Part shown: in pieces, positions 27,813-36,150 of the stretch
How positions within the stretch are numbered: the first letter of the stretch is position 1
How the letters are laid out: the number at the start of each line of letters is the position of its first letter
NCBI GenBank assembly: GCA_947504045.1
Contig: CANNFY010000007.1
Coordinates: 43,798 to 107,797 of the forward strand
Length of the DNA stretch: 64,000 bases
From: an uncultured Maribacter sp.
Lineage (GTDB): Bacteria > Bacteroidota > Bacteroidia > Flavobacteriales > Flavobacteriaceae
Direction: 5' to 3'
Translations under genes and position numbers: made by a program
The notes under the pieces: model-generated
What the model saw: only the letters and a program-made list of their open reading frames with translations
Database searches by the model: none
What the model was told of the DNA's origin: nothing

Positions 27813-28196
27813 ATGAAAAACATAAAACACATTTTAGTACTTTTTATTTTAGTTCTTTTAACTGCCTGTAGTGGCTCTGAAACCTATAGAGGAGATTGGA
27901 AAGCAATTAACGCGGTTGGAGAAAAATACACAGTAACTTTTTCAGAAAATAGTTTTGTAGTAACTGCAGAAGATGGGGAAGCTACCACTTTTAAATACAC
28001 CCAAAATAAAGTGAATATTACAAACGGCGTAGAAACTTATGGTATAAAATTAGATGATGGTAGAAATTACCAACTTAATTTTCCTTTAGCCGATGATGAA
28101 TCTGTGGGTGTGTTGTTAGATGCTAATAATAATGTGCTTTATTCCATTAGCCGTACAGATTATATAACCTATGAAGATATTTATGCTTTAAAATAG
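27813..28196 (+). CDS. small hypothetical lipoprotein
   Basis: 127 aa, signal with lipobox LTAC (Cys19) then SGSETYRGDWKAIN, followed by short alternating strands. The YRGDWKA... pattern suggests a small beta-barrel/lipocalin-like fold but no family is certain. The signal peptide fits the ATG at 27813, which sits 4 bases after a promoter box. Followed 4 bases later by the DUF1287 gene. Confidence 0.65.
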   Translation: MKNIKHILVLFILVLLTACSGSETYRGDWKAINAVGEKYTVTFSENSFVVTAEDGEATTFKYTQNKVNITNGVETYGIKLDDGRNYQLNFPLADDESVGVLLDANNNVLYSISRTDYITYEDIYALK

Positions 28197-28200
28197 TGGT

Positions 28201-28779
28201 GTGAGAAAAAGTATTCTATTTTTTTTAGTTAGTGTTAATGTCCTTTTTTCTCAAGCAGACATAGCGGAAATTACGTTATCTGAAGCTGCTTTAGAGTTAA
28301 CAAAGCAAAACGTAACCTATGATCCAAGCTATTTTTCCATAGACTACCCAAATGGCGATGTGCCTAGCGATAAGGGGGTTTGTACAGACGTTGTTATACG
28401 AGCTTATAGAAAGCTTGGTATAGATTTACAAAAAGAGGTTCATGAAGATATGAAAGCCAATTTTAACGTATATCCTAAAATATGGGGTTTAAAAAAGACA
28501 GATAAAAATATAGATCACCGTAGAGTACCAAATTTAATGACCTATTTTAAAAGACAAAGAGCACAAAAGACAATTTCAGAAGAAGCAAAAGAGTATTTGC
28601 CAGGCGATGTGGTGTGTTGGAATTTAGGTGGGGCAATTACGCACATTGGAATTGTAGTAGATAAAAAGTCTAAAGATGGTAAACGAAATTTAATTGTTCA
28701 TAATATAGGAGCAGGACAAGTAGTTCAAGACTGTCTTTTTAGTTATAAAATTATAGGGCATTATAGGTATGCCCCTTAA
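28201..28779 (+). CDS. DUF1287 protein, secreted
   Basis: 192 aa starting at GTG 28201 with a cleavable signal peptide (to about residue 19). The DUF1287 pattern is clear: GVCTDVVIRAYRKLGIDLQ, IDHRRVPNL, LPGDVVCWNLGGAITHIGIVVD and NIGAGQVVQDC. The Cys/His arrangement is reminiscent of NlpC/P60-like cysteine peptidases, so a periplasmic hydrolase acting on the wall is possible but unproven. Co-transcribed with the small lipoprotein before it. Confidence 0.85.
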   Translation: MRKSILFFLVSVNVLFSQADIAEITLSEAALELTKQNVTYDPSYFSIDYPNGDVPSDKGVCTDVVIRAYRKLGIDLQKEVHEDMKANFNVYPKIWGLKKTDKNIDHRRVPNLMTYFKRQRAQKTISEEAKEYLPGDVVCWNLGGAITHIGIVVDKKSKDGKRNLIVHNIGAGQVVQDCLFSYKIIGHYRYAP

Positions 28780-28861
28780 CAACTATCCGCAATAGGTAAA
28801 CACTTATATTAAGAATAATCTCTCTTGTCAAATTTCTGTTTTATAGTAACGTTATTTCAAT

Positions 28862-28869
28862 TATGTTTG
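28862..28869 (+). promoter_or_regulatory. -7 promoter box of the 28887 lipoprotein gene
   Basis: TATGTTTG, exact TAnnTTTG match. It includes the ATG that opens the longest frame (28863), making the next ATG, 28887, the probable start. Confidence 0.5.
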
Positions 28870-28886
28870 GAAGTAAATTATATACT

Positions 28887-29492
28887 ATGATAGTAAAACC
28901 ACTAAAGGTTACAGGAATACTTTTTTTTAGCTTCTTTTTATTAACTTCAAATATAAGCTGTAGTGCTATAGAAGAGGAAGTAGACAAATTTGAAGAGGAA
29001 GAGGAAGAAGAGGAGGTAATTGGAACAATGACGGCATTGGTAAATGGCGAAGCATTTGAGTCGTATATCATCGGCGATGGGGAAAGTGTTTCTGCTACCA
29101 TAAATATAGTATCTACAGAGGTTTATTTAGGAGCTATTTCGGGTTTCGATTTTACAGCAGGTTTAACAAAACCTAAAGTCATTATTTTTGATTTTGTGGG
29201 GGAGGATTATGAAACATTAAGTAATGGAAAAGTTTACGATACTATTACTCCAGATTTTCTTTCTGAAGGAGCTTTTGCTTGGTATACCCAAAATAATGGA
29301 GAAGATGGTAATGAAGGGTTTGGAACTTTAGAAGAGTTAGAAGAAGTGTATGTTAAAATAACAAGTATAGATAAAGAAAAGATGCTTATTTCTGGAGAAT
29401 TTAATTATAAAGGAACCTCTTCTGCAACAGGTAAAATGTATACCATTTCTAATGGCGTGTTCTCCAATATAACTTTTGAACTAGAAGAGTAA
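28887..29492 (+). CDS. acidic hypothetical lipoprotein, DUF6252-like
   Basis: 201 aa from the internal ATG 28887. Signal peptide runs to a weak lipobox NISC (Cys25), then a Glu-rich stretch (EEEVDKFEEEEEEEEV) and a domain beginning MTALVNGEAFE. This arrangement resembles the DUF6252 lipoproteins of flavobacteria, a tentative match. The acidic tract after the anchor may act as a surface-export signal. Function unknown. Confidence 0.6.
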   Translation: MIVKPLKVTGILFFSFFLLTSNISCSAIEEEVDKFEEEEEEEEVIGTMTALVNGEAFESYIIGDGESVSATINIVSTEVYLGAISGFDFTAGLTKPKVIIFDFVGEDYETLSNGKVYDTITPDFLSEGAFAWYTQNNGEDGNEGFGTLEELEEVYVKITSIDKEKMLISGEFNYKGTSSATGKMYTISNGVFSNITFELEE

Positions 29493-29620
29493 TAATTTAT
29501 TAATTATTGTATTCTTAGTAAATTAAGGTTAATTAAGTTATTTTATCTGTATAACAGCATTTATTTTAATTTTTGTGTAACAAAACAGATAAATATGCTA
29601 CTCATAAGTAAAATACAATT

Positions 29621-29893
29621 ATGGGTGGAGGAGGTTTTGCGTTGCACGCTATTAAGACTATGAAACAAAATAGAACTATGCTTAAAAAACATAGGTCTAA
29701 AAAATCTAACCGTTTTAGTTCTTCTAATCATACAGAAGAAAAACCAGCTTATAAAACGGTTAGCCCGGAAAAATTAAAGCGTATAAAAGCTAAAATTAGA
29801 AAAGAAGGAGATGCAGTTAAAAGAAGAGATTTTATAATTACCGTTGTGGTTTGTACGCTTATTCTTTTGGTGGTGTTGTATATAAATATTTAA
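29621..29893 (+). CDS. small basic protein with C-terminal membrane helix
   Basis: 90 aa: glycine-rich start (MGGGGFALHAIKTMKQNR), a very basic middle (KKHRSKKSNRF), and one membrane segment at about residues 69-88. No family recognised. Lies 21 bases before the RidA-family gene and may be co-transcribed. Confidence 0.55.
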   Translation: MGGGGFALHAIKTMKQNRTMLKKHRSKKSNRFSSSNHTEEKPAYKTVSPEKLKRIKAKIRKEGDAVKRRDFIITVVVCTLILLVVLYINI

Positions 29894-29914
29894 CTTGTAC
29901 TTAAATAAGTATAT

Positions 29915-30307
29915 ATGGGTACTAAAAAGTATATAACAAAAGGCGAAGGTTTACCAAACTGGACAAACCCAATTAGCCATGCTGTAGTGGTTAATAATAT
30001 GTGTTTTGTAAGCGGACAATTAGCAGTAAATACAAATGGGGAATATGTTCCAGGAACAATTATAGAAGAAGGTAAACTAGCTTTTTCTAATTTTTTTTCA
30101 GCTCTACAAAATGCAGATTTTAAAAAAGAAGATATTGTTTTTATAGATATTGCTTTTAATGATTTAAAAGAACTACCAGAAATTAATACATTGTTTATAG
30201 AGCTATTTCCTGAAAATAAACGACCTGCAAGAACAATTTACCAAGCAGAAGCATTGCCTTTTGGGGGTAAAGTTAAGATTACTGGTACTGCGGTAAAAGA
30301 TTTATAA
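29915..30307 (+). CDS. RidA-family enamine/imine deaminase-like protein
   Basis: 130 aa with the Rid signature: HAVVVNNMCFVSGQLAVN near the start and RPARTIYQAEALPFGGKVKI at the end, including the Arg that binds the substrate carboxylate in active RidA. Members hydrolyse reactive enamines made by PLP enzymes. Exact Rid subgroup not decided. Confidence 0.88.
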   Translation: MGTKKYITKGEGLPNWTNPISHAVVVNNMCFVSGQLAVNTNGEYVPGTIIEEGKLAFSNFFSALQNADFKKEDIVFIDIAFNDLKELPEINTLFIELFPENKRPARTIYQAEALPFGGKVKITGTAVKDL

Positions 30308-30328
30308 ATAGTTACTACTTTACAACGT

Positions 30329-30862
30329 ATGCAGATAAATTGGAAAAAGTTAGATGCTGAATTAACAGAAGAGCATAATATTAAGTCTTACGGAACATTA
30401 AGAGCTCAAAAAGCTTTAGAAGTTATACTTGGTGACGAATGGATTAAACAAGCTGTGGAACAAGCAATTGGTTTTAATGGAAACTCTAGCGAACTTGCTA
30501 TAAATTGTTTAAGACATATTGCTTCTAAAAAAGCAGCAGTAATGGCGTATAGTATTTATAAGAATGATACTATTGAAGATAGGAGAGTAATGGCTGTATG
30601 TTTAATAAAGCAGTTGGCTGTAAAAGAATCGTATAATTGGGTAGAAGAATTTCTTAAAGATAAAAAAGTTGTAATGTGGGGATTAGGCGTTCTAGACCAA
30701 CTATTATGGTGTAATGTTATTGATTATGAAGAAGAGTCTAGTAAAGTAGATGTTTTACTTAGTTTGGCAGTAAAGAATTCAAATGGAGAACTACAAGATA
30801 ATGTAGATTTTATTAAGAGTTATCTGGCAGATAGAAAAGAAATTAATAATAGCCAATATTAA
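30329..30862 (+). CDS. helical hypothetical protein, possibly HEAT-like
   Basis: 177 aa, mostly amphipathic helices with repeated patterns (ELAINCLRHIASKKAAVMAYSIYK, RRVMAVCLIKQLAVKESYNWVEEFL) that resemble HEAT-type repeats. No catalytic motif. Function unknown. Starts 21 bases after RidA and ends 5 bases before a convergent gene. Confidence 0.6.
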   Translation: MQINWKKLDAELTEEHNIKSYGTLRAQKALEVILGDEWIKQAVEQAIGFNGNSSELAINCLRHIASKKAAVMAYSIYKNDTIEDRRVMAVCLIKQLAVKESYNWVEEFLKDKKVVMWGLGVLDQLLWCNVIDYEEESSKVDVLLSLAVKNSNGELQDNVDFIKSYLADRKEINNSQY

Positions 30863-30867
30863 GAACG

Positions 30868-31092
30868 CTATTTTTTTAACAGAGTTGCAATTTTTAAAAA
30901 TAGAAGCCTAGCTAAAAAAATAAAAGGTAGACCGTGTAAAAGAACATCAAACCAATCTTGCCCTTTCATACCTACTGCGCCACCAGCTATCCATTTTAAT
31001 TTGCCAAGAAGATGAGGTTCTGGAAAAAAAGGTGCCATGCCTAAAGTTAGGCATAGCAGTATAATTAGTTTCCAGTTATTTACTAGTTGCAT
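30868..31092 (-). CDS. small two-helix membrane protein
   Basis: 74 aa with two hydrophobic helices joined by a KLKWIAGGAVGMKGQDWFDVLLHG loop. It begins 5 bases after the trpA stop on the same strand and is probably read with the trp operon. No role in tryptophan synthesis is suggested by its sequence. Confidence 0.6.
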   Translation of the reverse strand: MQLVNNWKLIILLCLTLGMAPFFPEPHLLGKLKWIAGGAVGMKGQDWFDVLLHGLPFIFLARLLFLKIATLLKK

Positions 31093-31097
31093 TGTAA

Positions 31098-31859
31098 CTA
31101 ACGAATAGTTTGTACAAAATCAGCAATTCCTTTCACACCTTCTTTATGTAAGTGTTTTATAAAGGCAGAACCAATAATGGCACCTTTAGCTGTTTTTGTA
31201 GCTTGGGTAAACGTTTGTGCATCTTTAATACCAAACCCTACAATTTGAGGGTTTTTAAGTTGCATTTTAGCAATACGATTAAAGTAATCTTCTTGGGTGT
31301 TTCCAAATCCAGATTGGGATCCTGTAACCCCGGCAGAACTTACCATATAAATAAATCCGTCCGATGCAGCATCAATCTGTCGTATACGTTCCTCACCAGT
31401 TTGTGGAGTAATTAAAAAGATATTTAATAACCCATATTTTTCAAAAGTTGCTTTATACTCACGCTCATAAACATCTAGCGGAAGATCAGGAATAATAAGT
31501 CCGTCAATACCAATTTCGGCACACTTAGCACAAAAAGCTTCTACGCCATATTGCAACATAGGGTTAAAATAGCCCATTATTATAAGAGGAATACGTACCG
31601 TTTTACGAATATCTTTAAGTTGCGTAAAAAGTATTTCTGTAGTCATACCATTTTTTAAAGCAATGGTAGAACTATCTTGTATAGTAGGGCCATCTGCTAA
31701 AGGGTCTGAAAAAGGAAGACCAATTTCTATAAAATCTACGCCATTTTTTTCTAAATCTTGAATAATAGTTACAGTATCATTTAAGGTAGGAAAACCAGCA
31801 CTAAAATATAGAGAGAGTAACTTTTTGTCCTCTTGTAGTTTTTGTTTAATACGATTCAT
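31098..31859 (-). CDS. trpA: tryptophan synthase alpha chain
   Basis: Cleaves indole-3-glycerol phosphate to indole and glyceraldehyde 3-phosphate, passing indole to TrpB. Family blocks present: FIEIGLPFSDPLADGPTIQ (catalytic Glu and substrate site), IIMGYFNP, GLIIPDLPLDVY (catalytic Asp), YMVSSAGVTG and GFGIKDAQT. ATG 31859 is chosen over a TTG at 31865; it lies 7 bases after the trpB stop. 253 aa. Last biosynthetic gene of the operon. Confidence 0.97.
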   Translation of the reverse strand: MNRIKQKLQEDKKLLSLYFSAGFPTLNDTVTIIQDLEKNGVDFIEIGLPFSDPLADGPTIQDSSTIALKNGMTTEILFTQLKDIRKTVRIPLIIMGYFNPMLQYGVEAFCAKCAEIGIDGLIIPDLPLDVYEREYKATFEKYGLLNIFLITPQTGEERIRQIDAASDGFIYMVSSAGVTGSQSGFGNTQEDYFNRIAKMQLKNPQIVGFGIKDAQTFTQATKTAKGAIIGSAFIKHLHKEGVKGIADFVQTIR

Positions 31860-31866
31860 AATCAAT

Positions 31867-33048
31867 TTATAAATTGAAATATTTTATATAATTATCTAGA
31901 TCTTTATCACCACGACCAGAAAGGCTAATTACAACTATATCCTCTGGCTTAAAGGTTTTGTGTTTAAATACAGCTAAGGCATGGCTGCTTTCTATAGCAG
32001 GAATAATACCTTCTAGTTTGGTAAGTTCTAATCCAGATTGCATTGCTTCGTCATCTGTAGCAGAAATAAATTCTGCTCTTCCAGTTTTATGTAAGTGAGC
32101 ATGCATTGGACCAACACCAGGATAATCTAATCCTGCAGAAATAGAATATGGCTCTGTTATTTGTCCGTCTTTAGTTTGCATAAGTAAAGTTTTACAACCG
32201 TGTATAACGCCTTCTTTACCTAATGCTGAGGTTGCAGCACTTTCGCCAGAATCTATTCCCATACCCGCAGCTTCTACTGCAATAATTTTCACATCTTCTT
32301 CATGTAAATAGTGGTAATACGTACCTGCAGCATTACTACCACCACCAATACAAGCAATTACATAATCTGGATTTTCTTTGCCTTCTTTCTCTTTTAATTG
32401 CCATTTAATTTCTTCAGAAATAACGGACTGAAAACGAGTTACCATATCTGGGTAAGGGTGTGGACCAATTGCAGAACCAATAATATAATGGGTGTCTACA
32501 GGGTTATTAATCCAATCGCGAATAGCTTCGTTAGTGGCATCTTTTAATGTTCTACTACCAGATAAGGCCGGACGAACTTCCGCTCCTAGCATTTTCATAC
32601 GAGCAACATTTGGTGCTTGGCGAGCTATATCTATTTCACCCATATATACAATACACTCTATACCCATTAATGCACAAACGGTTGCTGTGGCAACACCGTG
32701 TTGGCCTGCGCCAGTTTCCGCAATAATTCTTTTTTTGCCAAGACGTTTAGCCATTAATATTTGACCAATAGTATTGTTTACTTTATGTGCTCCAGTGTGG
32801 TTTAAGTCTTCTCTTTTTAGATATACTTTTGTGTTATATTTTTCAGATAATCGTTTTGCCAAATATAGGGGAGAAGGTCTGCCTACGTAATCTTTTAATA
32901 ATTGATTAAACTCTTCTTTAAAAGAAGGCTCTGCCATTATTTTTAGATATTGTTGTCTAAGGTTTTCTACATTAGGGTATAGCATTTCTGGAATAAATGC
33001 TCCTCCAAAGTCTCCGTAATAGCCTCTTTCGTCAACGTTATAATTCAT
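31867..33048 (-). CDS. trpB: tryptophan synthase beta chain
   Basis: PLP enzyme that joins indole and serine to make tryptophan. The PLP lysine lies in LNHTGAHKVNN, with AETGAGQHGVA, the phosphate-binding GGGSNAAG and a C-terminal SLSGRGDKD. 393 aa, normal for TrpB1. 48-base gap from trpF, the longest within the operon. Confidence 0.98.
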   Translation of the reverse strand: MNYNVDERGYYGDFGGAFIPEMLYPNVENLRQQYLKIMAEPSFKEEFNQLLKDYVGRPSPLYLAKRLSEKYNTKVYLKREDLNHTGAHKVNNTIGQILMAKRLGKKRIIAETGAGQHGVATATVCALMGIECIVYMGEIDIARQAPNVARMKMLGAEVRPALSGSRTLKDATNEAIRDWINNPVDTHYIIGSAIGPHPYPDMVTRFQSVISEEIKWQLKEKEGKENPDYVIACIGGGSNAAGTYYHYLHEEDVKIIAVEAAGMGIDSGESAATSALGKEGVIHGCKTLLMQTKDGQITEPYSISAGLDYPGVGPMHAHLHKTGRAEFISATDDEAMQSGLELTKLEGIIPAIESSHALAVFKHKTFKPEDIVVISLSGRGDKDLDNYIKYFNL

Positions 33049-33096
33049 GTTCTTTATTTTTCTAAGTAGTAATTATATACTACTCATTACTTTGTA

Positions 33097-33771
33097 TTAA
33101 CTACTTTTTATTTGATCAATAAATTGCTTTAGTTTATCAGTATCTTTTAAACCAGGCTCTATTTCAAACTTACTATTTACATCTAATGCGTAACAGTATT
33201 TAGAGGCGCTAGTTTGTAAAAAACTTTTAATTTTATCTACTTCTTCTATACCAATACCTCCACTTAAAAAAAATGGTTTAGTAGAGGGATATTTTTCTAA
33301 CACACTCCATTCAAAGGTATAACCATTGCCACCTGGAAGCTTTCCTTTAGTGTCAAAAAGGAAAAAATCACACACATCATCAAAAGGTTTTAAAACCTCA
33401 AAATTAAATTCATTTCTTATAGAAAAAACTTTAATAATCTCTATTCCTTTAGCTTTTTTTTGTAGTTCTCTACAAAATTCTGGACTTTCTTTTCCGTGTA
33501 ATTGTACTCCTACAAGGTTGTGATCCTGTATTTTATAAAGGATCTCTTGAATGGTTTCATTAACAAATACACCAATTTTTTTTATATTATGTGGTAGCTC
33601 AGGTAGTTCTTCTTTAAAGCATCTTTTAGAGGGTTTCCAAAAAATGAAACCTAAATAGTCTGGAGTTAAACTTGCAACTTCAGAGATATTAAGATTCATA
33701 CCACAAATTTTAAGTTTAGGAACTCCTATTTTTTTAAATTCTTTTTTTTGAGTGTAATAATAATCGCTCAT
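33097..33771 (-). CDS. trpF: phosphoribosylanthranilate isomerase
   Basis: Amadori rearrangement of phosphoribosylanthranilate. Signature KICGMN with the catalytic Cys near residue 24, DYLGFIFWKPSKR, VGVQLHGKE, FLFDTKGKLPGGNG (catalytic Asp) and FFLSGGIGIEE. An N-terminal extension of about 20 residues precedes the barrel; a later start is possible but no ATG lies closer. 13 bases after trpC. Confidence 0.96.
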   Translation of the reverse strand: MSDYYYTQKKEFKKIGVPKLKICGMNLNISEVASLTPDYLGFIFWKPSKRCFKEELPELPHNIKKIGVFVNETIQEILYKIQDHNLVGVQLHGKESPEFCRELQKKAKGIEIIKVFSIRNEFNFEVLKPFDDVCDFFLFDTKGKLPGGNGYTFEWSVLEKYPSTKPFFLSGGIGIEEVDKIKSFLQTSASKYCYALDVNSKFEIEPGLKDTDKLKQFIDQIKSS

Positions 33772-33784
33772 CCGTTTACTGTCT

Positions 33785-34567
33785 TTATTTTAAATTGGAA
33801 ATAAACGAAGTTGCACTTTTTCCAGGATTATCAGTTTTCATAAAATTCTCCCCAATTAAAAATCCTTTATAACCATACGGTTGTAATTCTTTAATAGCTT
33901 CTATAGAGCTAATTCCGCTTTCAGAAACTTTTACAAAATCATCCGGAATTAAAGAAGATAGTTTTTTACTAGTTTCTAAACTTACTTCAAAAGTTTTAAG
34001 GTTACGGTTATTTACTCCTAACATATCTAAACTCGGCATTATAGATTTGTGTAGCTCTTCTTGGTTATGTACTTCTAAAAGTACATCAAGATGTAAATTT
34101 TTAGCAAGTTCAGAAAAGGTTTTAATTTCTTCTCTGGTAAGTATGGCAGCAATTAATAAAATAACATCTGCACCATACGCTTTTGCTTCTATAATTTGAT
34201 ATGGATCAATAATAAACTCTTTGCGCAATAGAGGCATTTTTACGGCAGCTCTTGCCAATAATAAATCATCTAAAGCACCACCAAAATATTTGCCATCGGT
34301 TAAAACAGACATACCACAAACACCAGCATTTTCATAACCAGAGGCTACATCTTGTACATTTAATGTGTGGTTAATAACCGCTTTAGAAGGGGAGCGTCTT
34401 TTGTGTTCTGCAATAATACCTGTGGTACTATTTTTTAAGGCTTTTGCTAAAGAAGTGGTTTCTCTAGAGAAAAGTACAGAGTTTTCTAATTGCGAAACAG
34501 GAATTAAAGATTTGCGTAAAGCTACCTCTTTGCGTTTATCAAAAACTATTTTTTCTAAAATATCCAT
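33785..34567 (-). CDS. trpC: indole-3-glycerol phosphate synthase
   Basis: Ring closure of CdRP to indole-3-glycerol phosphate. AEHKRRSPSKAVI carries the catalytic Lys near residue 55; LTDGKYFGG, PLLRKEFIIDPYQIIEA, LLEVHNQEE, GVNNRNLKTFEV, and VSESGISS follow in order. 260 aa. Start and trpD stop overlap as TAATG, so the two are translationally coupled. TrpC and TrpF are separate proteins here, not fused as in E. coli. Confidence 0.98.
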   Translation of the reverse strand: MDILEKIVFDKRKEVALRKSLIPVSQLENSVLFSRETTSLAKALKNSTTGIIAEHKRRSPSKAVINHTLNVQDVASGYENAGVCGMSVLTDGKYFGGALDDLLLARAAVKMPLLRKEFIIDPYQIIEAKAYGADVILLIAAILTREEIKTFSELAKNLHLDVLLEVHNQEELHKSIMPSLDMLGVNNRNLKTFEVSLETSKKLSSLIPDDFVKVSESGISSIEAIKELQPYGYKGFLIGENFMKTDNPGKSATSFISNLK

Positions 34568-35559
34568 TAGGCACTAAGGTTTTGTATTTTTTTAAGAGTT
34601 TCTAACCCTTTACCACTTAATAAAGATTCTTTAGCAAGCTCAAATCCTTTTTTTGGGGTTATGTTTTTTACGGTTGCAATGGCAACACCAGCGTTGGCAC
34701 AAACTACATTGTTTTGAGCATCTGTTCCTTTGCCTTCTAAAACATTCATAAATATTTTTGCGGAAGATTCTACGGTATTTCCGCCATAAATTTCGGATTG
34801 TTGTATTGCTTGTAACCCAAAATCTGAAGGTTTAATAATTCCTTCGGTATGGTTAGATATGGTTTTGGTATCTCCTGTTAAAGAAATTTCGTCATAACCA
34901 TCTAAAGCATGAAGTACGGTAAAGTTTTTATCTGTATTTTGATATAAGTAACCATACATTCTTGCAAGTTCTAGGTTAAATACTCCTACCATTTGGTTTT
35001 TTGGAAAAGCTGGGTTTACCATTGGACCTAACATATTAAAAAATGTTTTTACAGCTAACTCTCTACGAATAGGAGCAACATTTTTCATTGCAGGATGAAA
35101 TAATGGAGCATGTAATACGCAAATACCAGTTTGATCCAAACATTTTTCTAAAAAATCTGCATTGTTGCTAAATTTTATGCCAAGATATTCCATTACGTTA
35201 CTACTACCACAGGCAGAAGAAACACCGTAATTTCCGTGCTTTGTTACTTTTATACCAGCACCTGCAGTTACAAAAGAGGATAGGGTAGATATGTTAAAAG
35301 TATCTTTTCCATCTCCTCCTGTGCCACATAAATCTATAGGGTTATAGGCAGACAAATCTACTGCTAAGCACAGTTCTAAAAGGGCATCACGAAAACCTTC
35401 TAACTCTTCAATAGTAATGCTACGCATCATATATACAGTTAAGAAAGCTGCTATTTGGCTTGTATTATAGTCGCCTTTAGCTATGTTAACCAAAACTTGC
35501 TTAGCATCTTCCTTTGCAAGTATGTCATGATTAATAAGACGGTTTAAAATCTCTTTCAT
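34567..35559 (-). CDS. trpD: anthranilate phosphoribosyltransferase
   Basis: Transfers phosphoribose from PRPP to anthranilate. Conserved CGTGGDGKDTFNIST is the PRPP-binding loop (about residues 77-92); KHGNYGVSSACGSSNVMEYLG and FHPAMKNVAPIRRELAVKTFFNMLGPMVNP follow. 330 aa, not fused to a glutamine amidotransferase domain. Starts 3 bases after trpG. Confidence 0.98.
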   Translation of the reverse strand: MKEILNRLINHDILAKEDAKQVLVNIAKGDYNTSQIAAFLTVYMMRSITIEELEGFRDALLELCLAVDLSAYNPIDLCGTGGDGKDTFNISTLSSFVTAGAGIKVTKHGNYGVSSACGSSNVMEYLGIKFSNNADFLEKCLDQTGICVLHAPLFHPAMKNVAPIRRELAVKTFFNMLGPMVNPAFPKNQMVGVFNLELARMYGYLYQNTDKNFTVLHALDGYDEISLTGDTKTISNHTEGIIKPSDFGLQAIQQSEIYGGNTVESSAKIFMNVLEGKGTDAQNNVVCANAGVAIATVKNITPKKGFELAKESLLSGKGLETLKKIQNLSA

Positions 35560-35562
35560 TTT

Positions 35563-36129
35563 TTAATTGTTTACCCAGTTTTCTAATATTTTTTTTCCGT
35601 TAGGTGTAAGTACAGATTCTGGGTGGTATTGTACCGCAGAAACATCGTATAATTTATGACGAAGGGACATTACTTGTCCGTTTTCATCAAAAGAAGTAGC
35701 TTCTAATACTTCAGGTAAATCTGGATTTACTACCCAAGAGTGGTAGCGTCCAACTTCAATTTCAGAATCTAAACCTTTAAATAATATATCTTCTGGTTTG
35801 GTAATTTTTATTTTAGTAGCAATACCATGGTACACTTGATCTATGTTTATTAAAGATCCTCCAAATACTTCGGCAATAGCCTGTTGTCCTAAACAAACGC
35901 CAAAAATACTTTTTGTAGGAGCATATTTTGTAATTATTTGTTTTAATAGGCCAGCTTCATCGGGTATTCCAGGTCCTGGGGAAAGTACAATTTTATCAAA
36001 AGCATCTACTTCTTCCAATGTAAGTTGGTCGTTACGTTTTACTACAACTTCACAATCTAAATCTTCTAAATAGTGTACCAAGTTATAGGTAAAACTATCG
36101 TAATTATCTATGACTAATATTTTTTTCAT
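35563..36129 (-). CDS. trpG: anthranilate synthase glutamine amidotransferase component II
   Basis: Supplies ammonia from glutamine to TrpE. Class I amidotransferase with DNYDSFTYNLVHYLE at the start, oxyanion motif LSPGPGIPDEAG, nucleophile Cys in FGVCLGQQAIAE and the His/Glu pair in VQYHPESVLTP. 188 aa. In many bacteria this subunit also serves PabB. 21 bases after trpE. Confidence 0.96.
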   Translation of the reverse strand: MKKILVIDNYDSFTYNLVHYLEDLDCEVVVKRNDQLTLEEVDAFDKIVLSPGPGIPDEAGLLKQIITKYAPTKSIFGVCLGQQAIAEVFGGSLINIDQVYHGIATKIKITKPEDILFKGLDSEIEVGRYHSWVVNPDLPEVLEATSFDENGQVMSLRHKLYDVSAVQYHPESVLTPNGKKILENWVNN

Positions 36130-36150
36130 TTTATTTTCTATTTTGGAAAT

